From JBOFFC01 sp051648405 (GTDB lineage: Bacteria > Planctomycetota > Planctomycetia > Pirellulales > Lacipirellulaceae): a DNA stretch of 12,728 bases. The stretch covers positions 1-12,728 of the forward strand of contig JBOFFC010000016.1 of the NCBI GenBank assembly GCA_051648405.1, in the 5' to 3' direction. The translations under genes and the position numbers were made by a program. A model generated the notes under the pieces. The model was not told where the DNA came from and did not search any database. It was given only the letters and a program-made list of their open reading frames with translations. Of the stretch, positions 1 to 5,511 are shown piece by piece. How positions within the stretch are numbered: the first letter of the stretch is position 1; each line of letters begins with the position of its first letter.

Positions 1-2
1 TC

Positions 3-215
3 GACGACCTGTGCCCCCACCAGGGGGCGTCGCTCGGCGCGGGATGCCTGGACCACGACGAGCGGCACGGCGTGACCGTCGTCTGCCCCTGGCACGCCTG
101 GCGGTTCCGCCTCTCCGACGGCAAGTGGGCCGACAACCCGCGCCTGGGGGTCGATCGCTTCGCCACCCGAGTCGTGGGGGACGAGGTGCAGGTGGAGATG
201 ACAGAGATTGGATGA
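3..215 (+). CDS. Rieske [2Fe-2S] domain protein, C-terminal part (5' end outside window)
   Basis: The visible 70 residues carry both halves of a Rieske cluster-binding site. C-P-H-x-G lies at visible residues 4-8 and C-P-W-H at 28-31, so Cys4/His6 and Cys28/His31 would bind a [2Fe-2S] cluster. Trp33, Phe35 and the D-G-K turn at 39-41 fit the ferredoxin-type or NirD-like small Rieske proteins that pass electrons to an oxygenase or nitrite reductase. The protein ends about 40 residues after the second motif, as in short stand-alone Rieske ferredoxins of roughly 100-120 residues. The start lies upstream of the window, so a larger protein with a C-terminal Rieske domain cannot be excluded. The stop is a TGA, followed by a 232-bp spacer before leuB. 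The electron-transfer partner is not visible. Confidence 0.88.
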   Translation, partial: DDLCPHQGASLGAGCLDHDERHGVTVVCPWHAWRFRLSDGKWADNPRLGVDRFATRVVGDEVQVEMTEIG

Positions 216-263
216 TCGATGGCAGAGGGGGGGTGCGAGCGCGACCTGTCGTCGCGATTGCGG

Positions 264-298
264 ACCAATGACCAACGGGCAAGCACCAATGACCAACG
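264..298. repeat. Heptad-period repeat array A (accaatg/accaacg units)
   Basis: Five consecutive 7-mers read accaatg, accaacg, ggcaagc, accaatg, accaacg. The first pair recurs exactly after 21 bp. Bases 281-294 are the exact reverse complement of the 14-bp unit in array C at 345-358 and 359-372, so arrays A and C could pair as a long hairpin. The stretch is visibly richer in A and T than the flanking genes and has no coding features. Confidence 0.75.
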
Positions 299-306
299 CT
301 GTCGCG

Positions 307-338
307 TACTGCCTGCTACCCACTGCCTGCTGCCCACT
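307..338. repeat. Heptad-period repeat array B (cactgcc/tgctgcc units)
   Basis: Four 7-mers plus a partial fifth read tactgcc, tgctacc, cactgcc, tgctgcc, cact. The units are degenerate but keep the 7-bp phase. The array forms the loop between the inverted arrays A and C. Confidence 0.65.
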
Positions 339-344
339 CGTTTA

Positions 345-372
345 GGTCATTGGTGCTTGGTCATTGGTGCTT
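345..372. repeat. Heptad-period repeat array C (ggtcatt/ggtgctt, two exact 14-bp copies)
   Basis: The 14-mer ggtcattggtgctt occurs twice head to tail without a mismatch, and each copy is two related 7-mers. It is the reverse complement of 281-294 in array A. Just downstream, tgtaat at 377-382 resembles a -10 box, but no good -35 box sits at the right distance, so I do not call a promoter. Confidence 0.8.
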
Positions 373-408
373 AACGTGTAATCCGTCGCTGCCTGTCGCC
401 CCCTGACG

Positions 409-443
409 ATTCCGCATTCCGAACTCCAACCTCCGCATTCCCC
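409..443. repeat. Heptad-period repeat array D (attccgc family) just before the leuB start
   Basis: Five 7-mers read attccgc, attccga, actccaa, cctccgc, attcccc. The array ends 4 bases before the leuB ATG and so occupies the place where a Shine-Dalgarno sequence would sit. The bases there are pyrimidine-rich, with no purine-rich ribosome site. Confidence 0.7.
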
Positions 444-447
444 CCGT

Positions 448-1539
448 ATGTCCCGTTCGCTCAAGCTCGCTGTGGTTGCCGGTGACGGCATTGGTCCTGA
501 GGTCGTCGGCGCCGCGCTCGAGGTGCTGAAGGCCGCTGCGCCGGCGTGCGGCCTCGCGTTCGAGGCGGCCGACTTCCCGTTCTCGGCCCGGCACTACCTC
601 GACACCGGGCACGTCCTCTCCGACGACGACGTCGCTACGCTGCGCGGCTACGACGCGATCTTGCTCGGCGCTGTCGGTGGCCTGCCGAACGACCCGCGGC
701 TCGCCGGGGGGGTCATCGAGAAGGGGATCCTGCTGAAACTACGCTTCGACCTCGACCAGTACATCAACCTCCGCCCCGTGCAGCTCTACCCGGGGATCGA
801 GACGCCGCTGAAAAACAAGTCCGCGAAGGACATCGACCTGGTGGTCGTGCGCGAGAACACCGAGGACCTGTACTGCGGCGTCGGGGGCTTCGTCCGCAAG
901 GGGACGCCGCAAGAGCTCTCGACGCAGACGATGATCTCGACCCGCTTCGGCGTCGAGCGCTGCGTCCGCTACGCGTTCGAGCTCGCCCGCACGCGCCCGC
1001 GCAAGAAGCTGACGCTCGTCCACAAGACGAACGTGCTGAGCTTCGCCGGCGACACCTGGCAGCGGGGCTTCAGCGAGGTCGCCGCCGAGTACCCCGACGT
1101 CGAGACCAACTACCACCACGTCGATGCCTGCTGCATGTACCTGGTGACGCAGCCCGAGTGCTACGACGTGGTCGTGGTCCCGAACATGTTCGGCGACATC
1201 ATCACCGACCTGGGGGCCGCGATCGCCGGCGGGATGGGGATCGCCAGCAGCGGCAACCTGAACCCCGAGGGGACCGCCCCCGGCATGTTCGAGCCGGTCC
1301 ACGGGTCGGCGCCCGACATCGCCGGCAAGCAAGTCGCCAACCCGATCGCGACGATCGACTCGCTCGGCCTGCTGCTGCGCGAGACGGGTCGCTCGCACGG
1401 TCTGGCCGAGGCGGTCGCTTGCGGCGAGCGCCTCGCCGCGGCGGTCAAGCGGACGACCCCTCGGTTCGCCGGCAAGAGCCTCGACCGCAGCGGCTGGTCG
1501 ACCGGCGAGGTCGCGCAAATGGTCGTGGACGCCCTCTAG
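448..1539 (+). CDS. leuB: 3-isopropylmalate dehydrogenase
   Basis: This enzyme oxidises and decarboxylates (2R,3S)-3-isopropylmalate to 2-oxoisocaproate with NAD+ in leucine synthesis in the cytosol. The 363 residues match the usual family length. The N-terminal A-G-D-G-I-G-P-E motif (11-18) and L-L-G-A-V-G-G (72-78) are typical. L-L-K-L-R-F-D-L-D-Q-Y-I-N-L-R-P-V (95-111) holds substrate-binding arginines. Tyr142 (E-N-T-E-D-L-Y) and Lys193 (V-H-K-T-N-V-L) are the expected catalytic pair. Asp226, Asp250 (F-G-D) and Asp254 fit the metal ligands. E-P-V-H-G-S-A-P-D-I-A-G-K (282-294), with Asp290, indicates NAD rather than NADP. The sequence resembles the actinobacterial-type LeuB more than isocitrate dehydrogenase, although a related beta-decarboxylating activity (tartrate, homoisocitrate) is not excluded. 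The ATG at 448 is the only start that keeps the first strand; no Shine-Dalgarno is visible. No other leu gene is adjacent. Confidence 0.85.
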   Translation: MSRSLKLAVVAGDGIGPEVVGAALEVLKAAAPACGLAFEAADFPFSARHYLDTGHVLSDDDVATLRGYDAILLGAVGGLPNDPRLAGGVIEKGILLKLRFDLDQYINLRPVQLYPGIETPLKNKSAKDIDLVVVRENTEDLYCGVGGFVRKGTPQELSTQTMISTRFGVERCVRYAFELARTRPRKKLTLVHKTNVLSFAGDTWQRGFSEVAAEYPDVETNYHHVDACCMYLVTQPECYDVVVVPNMFGDIITDLGAAIAGGMGIASSGNLNPEGTAPGMFEPVHGSAPDIAGKQVANPIATIDSLGLLLRETGRSHGLAEAVACGERLAAAVKRTTPRFAGKSLDRSGWSTGEVAQMVVDAL

Positions 1540-1542
1540 CCG

Positions 1543-1559
1543 GCGGTTGGCCGAACCGC
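1543..1559 (+). terminator. Short hairpin after leuB, possible terminator
   Basis: gcggtt and aaccgc form a perfect 6-bp stem with a 5-base loop, starting 3 bases after the leuB stop. There is no T tract, so intrinsic termination is doubtful. The position is the main argument. Confidence 0.35.
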
Positions 1560-1633
1560 GCCGCGGCGAGTGTCAGCCCCCTACGGCGTTGCCCCTCCGT
1601 GTCCCCATGTCCCAGAGAGACCCCCCGGTTTAC

Positions 1634-1667
1634 GCGGGCGGGGGCCCTGTTCCCGGGAATCGCCCGC
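1634..1667 (+). other. Inverted repeat in the leuB-amt spacer
   Basis: gcgggcg (1634-1640) and cgcccgc (1661-1667) are perfect complements around a 20-base loop that can itself pair weakly (gggg with ccc). It lies about 100 bp upstream of the amt start in a 231-bp spacer that otherwise shows no gene. It could be a 5' leader structure of amt or a second terminator of leuB. No sigma-54 type GG/GC pair with correct spacing was found near it. Confidence 0.4.
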
Positions 1668-1770
1668 CGATTCGTTCCTTCACGGCTTGATCGGGCAAGC
1701 CGTCGTCGCCACACTGCCCGGACAGGCGGCTGTGCAAATTGGGTCTTTCCTCAATCGACGAGTGCGAACG

Positions 1771-3213
1771 ATGGTGCGAGGTTCTTGGAGCGGACGACTT
1801 GGGGTCGTCACGCTCGTGTTTGCATGCCTGGCGGTCGGAAACGTAGCGTGCGGCCAGGAAGCGGAGGCGGCCGCCCCCACTGTTGAGGAGACGCTCAGCG
1901 AGCTGTCGGGCAAGGTCGATGCGGCCGCCCTGGCCGGTCACAACGCCTGGATGCTGACCTGCAGCGCGCTGGTGCTGTTCATGACGGCCCCAGGCCTGGC
2001 GATGTTCTACGGTGGCCTGGTTCGCCGCAAGAACGTCCTCAGCGTGATGATGCAGTGCCTGTTCCTCATGGCGATGATGTCCGTCGTCTGGGCGGTCTAC
2101 GGCTACAGCCTCGCCTTCGGCGGCGACAGCACGGCCGAGAACCCGTACATCGGGAACTGGGACTACCTGGGCCTGAACAACGTCCAGCGCGGCTGGGACG
2201 AAGAGGCCGGCGCCCCGACGGAGCCGATGGAAGGGGCTATCCCGCGGCTGACGCACATGGTCTTCCAGGGGATGTTCTTCATCATCACCCCGGCCCTGAT
2301 CTGCGGCGCCTTCGCCGAGCGGATGAAGTTCTCCGCGATGGCGGTCTTCTCGCTGCTGTGGGGGACGCTCGTTTACTGCCCGCTGTGCCACTGGGTGTGG
2401 GACGGAGGGATCCTGGCCTACGGCAAAGAATGGGCGTGGGGCGGGGGCGCGTTGGACTTCGCCGGCGGCACGGTGGTCCACATCAGCTCGGGGGTTTCGG
2501 CCCTCGTCTGCGCAATGGTCCTCGGCCGACGCAAGGGCTTCGGCTCGGAAGACATGCGGCCCCACAACCTGACCTACACCGCGCTCGGCGCCGCCATGCT
2601 GTGGTTCGGCTGGTTCGGCTTCAACGCCGGTAGCGAGCTCGCCTCGGACAACCTTGCCGCCAGCGCGTTCGTGACGACCCACCTGGCCGCCGCCGCCGGG
2701 GCGCTCGCCTGGGCGGTCTACGAGGCGATGTTCCGCGGCAAGCCGAGCGTCCTGGGGGCCGCCTCGGGCGCCGTCGCGGGCCTGGTCTGCATCACGCCGG
2801 CCGCCGGCTTTGTGCAGCCGATGCCCGCCATCGCGATGGGCGCCATCGCCGGCGTGGTCTGTGCGATCGCCTGCGGCATGAAGTCGAAGTTCGGCTACGA
2901 CGACGCCCTCGACGCCTTTGGCATCCACGGCATCGGCGGCACGCTCGGTGCGATCCTGACCGGGGTCTTCGCCACGCGGATGTGCTGGGACATCGGCGGG
3001 GGAAATACACTCGGCCTGACCGAGGCGCCCTTCGCCGACTCGGTGATGAAGGGCCAGTTGACCGCCGTCGCGGTGACCTGGATCTTCAGCATCGTCGCCA
3101 CCTACATCCTGTTGAAGGTGATCGACGTGACGATCGGCCTCCGCGCCACCGAAGAGAACGAGCGTCAGGGCCTCGACGTCTCGGACCACGGCGAAGAGGG
3201 CTACATCCTGTAA
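1771..3213 (+). CDS. amt: Ammonium transporter (Amt/MEP/Rh family) with signal peptide
   Basis: This is an inner-membrane channel that takes up ammonium, expected to be a trimer with about 11 helices. From the ATG at 1771 the product has 480 residues. Residues 1-27 look like a signal peptide (basic start, then a hydrophobic run), and a short acidic linker and helices from about residue 55 follow. The family marks are present: A-M-F-Y-G-G-L-V-R (78-86), the twin pore histidines in G-T-V-V-H (His237) and F-G-I-H-G (His385), the Phe gate in G-M-F-F (167-170) and F-G-F-N-A-G-S (282-288), and D-A-F-G-I-H-G-I-G-G (381-390). The C-terminal tail after residue 455 is charged, as in Amt proteins controlled by PII. 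The frame is open upstream to 1570, but those starts would bury the signal peptide. No glnB/glnK gene lies beside it, unlike the frequent amtB-glnK pairing. The Shine-Dalgarno is weak. Confidence 0.95.
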   Translation: MVRGSWSGRLGVVTLVFACLAVGNVACGQEAEAAAPTVEETLSELSGKVDAAALAGHNAWMLTCSALVLFMTAPGLAMFYGGLVRRKNVLSVMMQCLFLMAMMSVVWAVYGYSLAFGGDSTAENPYIGNWDYLGLNNVQRGWDEEAGAPTEPMEGAIPRLTHMVFQGMFFIITPALICGAFAERMKFSAMAVFSLLWGTLVYCPLCHWVWDGGILAYGKEWAWGGGALDFAGGTVVHISSGVSALVCAMVLGRRKGFGSEDMRPHNLTYTALGAAMLWFGWFGFNAGSELASDNLAASAFVTTHLAAAAGALAWAVYEAMFRGKPSVLGAASGAVAGLVCITPAAGFVQPMPAIAMGAIAGVVCAIACGMKSKFGYDDALDAFGIHGIGGTLGAILTGVFATRMCWDIGGGNTLGLTEAPFADSVMKGQLTAVAVTWIFSIVATYILLKVIDVTIGLRATEENERQGLDVSDHGEEGYIL

Positions 3214-3228
3214 CCAGCGGGTCGGCCC

Positions 3229-3240
3229 CGTGCCGGCACG
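3229..3240. promoter_or_regulatory. 12-bp perfect palindrome after amt
   Basis: cgtgccggcacg is its own reverse complement and begins 16 bases after the amt stop. It could be an operator-like protein site or the tip of a hairpin. Its function is unknown. Confidence 0.3.
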
Positions 3241-3311
3241 ATTCGTTGTCGGGACCACCGCCGCCCGATTGGCGCCGGATCGGAGTGTCCCGCAAGCTTC
3301 TGCGACCGCGC

Positions 3312-3343
3312 GCTGGCCCTCGTCCTCCAGGTCGAGGGCCAGC
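3312..3343. terminator. Strong GC-rich hairpin downstream of amt, likely terminator
   Basis: gctggccctcg (3312-3322) and cgagggccagc (3333-3343) form a perfect 11-bp stem with a 10-base loop, about 100 bp after the amt stop. It is the longest perfect inverted repeat I noticed in the window. No T run follows on either strand, so it may instead be an mRNA 3' stabiliser or a factor-assisted terminator. The 309-bp spacer (3214-3522) also holds the palindrome at 3229 and the hairpin at 3503, and no gene that I can support. Confidence 0.55.
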
Positions 3344-3502
3344 CGCGTCCGCGGGTGGCGCCGCATCGACCATACCGTCGAGGCCCGTCGCCGCGCCGTG
3401 CCACGGCACCCTGACCGACACGAAGCGGAGCGAACCCGGACAACGCTGTTCGTGTTCGGTCGCCCCGATGCTGGCGGCCTTCCGAGCGGATACACTGAGG
3501 CC

Positions 3503-3519
3503 TCCCCGATTCGCGGGGA
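3503..3519 (+). promoter_or_regulatory. Hairpin 3 bases before the permease start codon
   Basis: tccccg and cgggga form a perfect 6-bp stem with the loop attcg. The right arm lies where a ribosome binding site would be, and no AGGAGG-like sequence exists elsewhere before the ATG at 3523. It may limit ribosome access to the permease message. Confidence 0.35.
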
Positions 3520-3522
3520 CCA

Positions 3523-5394
3523 ATGCCCCCCGCCCCCCGCGCCTCGGCTGTGCTGATCGGCCCCGTCTTTACCCGCGAAGCCCTGACGGCGCCCCGCAGG
3601 CCGCAGTTCTTTGCCGCGCGAACGTTGTGCGTCGCCGCCCTGCTGGGGCTCGCCCTCACGGCGTGGCAGGTGCTCGTCGGGACGGGCGACCTGCGGGGGC
3701 CGGGCGACCTGGCACGCTTCGGCTCGGCGACGTTCGCGCTGCTCGCCCCGCTGGTTCTCACGGTGGCGGTGCTGTTCTCGGGGCTTCTGACCGCTGCCGC
3801 CGTTTCGCAGGAGAAAAGCCGCGGGACGCTCGTCTTGCTGCTGATCACCGACCTCACGAACCCCGAGCTCGTGCTCGGCCGCCTGCTGGCGAGCTTGCTC
3901 GGCGTGGCCGTGTCGTGCCTCGCCGTGGCGCCCTTCTTCTTGCTGCTAGCGCTCGTCGGGGGGATCGAGCACGGGCAAGTCCTGCGGGCGATGCTGGTGA
4001 CGCTCGCCGGGGCGCTCGTCGCCGGGAGCGCCGGCTCGATGTTCGGCCTGTGGCGCGAGAAGACGTTCCAAGCGTTGGCCCTGACGGCGCTCGCCGTCGC
4101 GCTGTGGCTCGCGGTCGGCGAAGCGCTCGCGGGGGGCGCGTTCGGCTCGACCGTCCTGGGACGCCCCGCGCCCGAAGCGGCCGCCTTCTTCAGCCCCTGG
4201 CGGGCGATCGGCGACGCCGTCGGCTCGGGGGTCGGCCCGGCCCCTTTGCCGTTTGATGCGGCGGACGCGGCTTCGGCGACGGCGTCGCGCATCAGCGCCA
4301 CCTCGGGGTTCTGCCTGGCGGCGCTGGCCGCCGTCGCTGCGCTCAACGCATTTGCGATCGCGATGGTCCGCGTCTGGAACCCGTCCCGCGAGACGCAGAC
4401 GGCAACCGCACATGGCGCCGCGGCAGTCCACGCCCCCGGCGCCGACGCGGCGGCGGCGCAGGCCGTCGGGGTGGCGCGCGGGCAAACGGCCGAGGTCCAC
4501 CGCGTCGCGGGGCGTGCCCGCCCCGTGTGGGACAACCCCGTGCTGTGGCGCGAGGTCCGGACGTGGGCCTACGGCAAGCGCGTGCTGGTCGTGAAGGCCG
4601 CGTACCTGGCGATCTTCGCGCTCTGCGCGGCGGCGGTCGTCGGCGCTACGCCGCTTGGAGCCCCACCAAGTCGCGACACGATCCACCCCGCCGCGACGCC
4701 GATGGCGCCGCTGCTGGTCGTGAGCCTGGTCCTGGTGAACGCGCTCGCTGTGACTTCGCTCACCGGCGAACGGGACGGCAAGTCGCTCGACCTGCTGCTG
4801 GCGACCGACTTGTCGCCGCGCGAGCTGCTGGGGGGCAAGCTCGCCGGGGCGTTCTGGAACGCGCGGGAGATGATCGTTCTCCCTCTTGCGCTGTGCGGTT
4901 ACTTGGCCTACGCCGGGGCGCTGAGCCCCTGGCTGCTGCTGCTGGTCGTCGTTTGCTTGCTGGTGCTCGACGTCTACGCGGCGACGCTCGGGCTGCACGC
5001 GGCGATGATCTACGCCAGCAGCCGCCGCGCGATCGGCGTGAGCATCGGCGCGCTATTGTTCTTGTTCCTGGGGGTCTCGACCTGCATGCGGATGATGCTC
5101 GCCCTCAGCGACTCGTTCGAGAACCAGTTGGCGTCGTTCCTGGGCTTCGTCGCCGGCGGGGGCGTTGCGCTGTTCGCGGCGCTCGCCTGGCGGAACCCCT
5201 CGACCGCGATGGGCCTGGCGACCTTGTCGGCGCCCCTCGCCGTGTTCTACGCCCTTACCAGCTTCCTGCTGGGGGACTACAGCCTCGTGGCCCTCGCGAC
5301 GGTCCTGTCGTTCGGGTTCGCCGTAGCGGCGATGCTCGTCCCGGCTCTGGCGGAGTTCGACATCGCCACGGGGGGGGCGCCCTCGAAGGATTGA
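3523..5394 (+). CDS. ABC-2 type transporter permease, internally duplicated (two halves in one chain)
   Basis: This 623-residue inner-membrane protein looks like two ABC-2 permease halves in tandem. Each half begins with a related segment: G-P-V-F-T-R-E (13-19) and N-P-V-L-W-R-E (338-344). Each has the same membrane-adjacent motif: Q-E-K-S-R-G-T-L-V-L-L-L-I-T-D-L (96-111) and G-E-R-D-G-K-S-L-D-L-L-L-A-T-D-L (415-430), followed by E-L-V-L-G-R or E-L-L-G-G-K. Several hydrophobic segments flank these motifs. An Ala/Gly-rich linker (about 290-330) separates the halves. In ABC-2 exporters such permeases pair with a cytosolic ATPase, but none lies next to this gene in the window, so the substrate cannot be deduced. 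The ATG at 3523 keeps the first conserved motif; there is no Shine-Dalgarno and a hairpin sits just before it. Confidence 0.85.
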   Translation: MPPAPRASAVLIGPVFTREALTAPRRPQFFAARTLCVAALLGLALTAWQVLVGTGDLRGPGDLARFGSATFALLAPLVLTVAVLFSGLLTAAAVSQEKSRGTLVLLLITDLTNPELVLGRLLASLLGVAVSCLAVAPFFLLLALVGGIEHGQVLRAMLVTLAGALVAGSAGSMFGLWREKTFQALALTALAVALWLAVGEALAGGAFGSTVLGRPAPEAAAFFSPWRAIGDAVGSGVGPAPLPFDAADAASATASRISATSGFCLAALAAVAALNAFAIAMVRVWNPSRETQTATAHGAAAVHAPGADAAAAQAVGVARGQTAEVHRVAGRARPVWDNPVLWREVRTWAYGKRVLVVKAAYLAIFALCAAAVVGATPLGAPPSRDTIHPAATPMAPLLVVSLVLVNALAVTSLTGERDGKSLDLLLATDLSPRELLGGKLAGAFWNAREMIVLPLALCGYLAYAGALSPWLLLLVVVCLLVLDVYAATLGLHAAMIYASSRRAIGVSIGALLFLFLGVSTCMRMMLALSDSFENQLASFLGFVAGGGVALFAALAWRNPSTAMGLATLSAPLAVFYALTSFLLGDYSLVALATVLSFGFAVAAMLVPALAEFDIATGGAPSKD

Positions 5395-5459
5395 CCCTCG
5401 GTCGGTCGCGGTTCGCTCTATTCCGATGACGCGATCTCGACCAACAATGCCTCCCGCCG

Positions 5460-5484
5460 GCCGTCATCTCGATGGCGAGACGGC
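5460..5484. other. Hairpin between the permease and the first CNNM gene
   Basis: gccgtc (5460-5465) pairs with gacggc (5479-5484). Alternatively gccg and tctcg pair with cgaga and cggc around an atgg loop, with a 3-base bulge. It lies 65 bases after the permease stop and 27 bases before the TTG start of the next gene. It may be a terminator or a leader element. No T run follows. Confidence 0.35.
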
Positions 5485-5511
5485 CACGAACCTCAAACCG
5501 CCCACCGCACG

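Noticed and set aside
264..372. CRISPR array
   Set aside because: The repeat units are 7-14 bp and contiguous, with no unique spacers of constant length and no cas genes.
1570..1770. N-terminal extension of Amt
   Set aside because: The added 67 residues have no domain pattern and would place the signal peptide inside the protein.
546..1886. 446-codon plus-strand frame overlapping leuB and the amt start
   Set aside because: It is an Arg/Pro-rich shadow frame without hydrophobic core patterns; leuB occupies the same DNA with all catalytic residues.
1630..3495. Long open frame on the minus strand (621 codons) opposite amt
   Set aside because: It mirrors amt in the antisense frame that stays open in GC-rich genes. 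The translation is rich in Arg, Gly, His and Asp with no fold-like pattern, whereas amt shows full family motifs.
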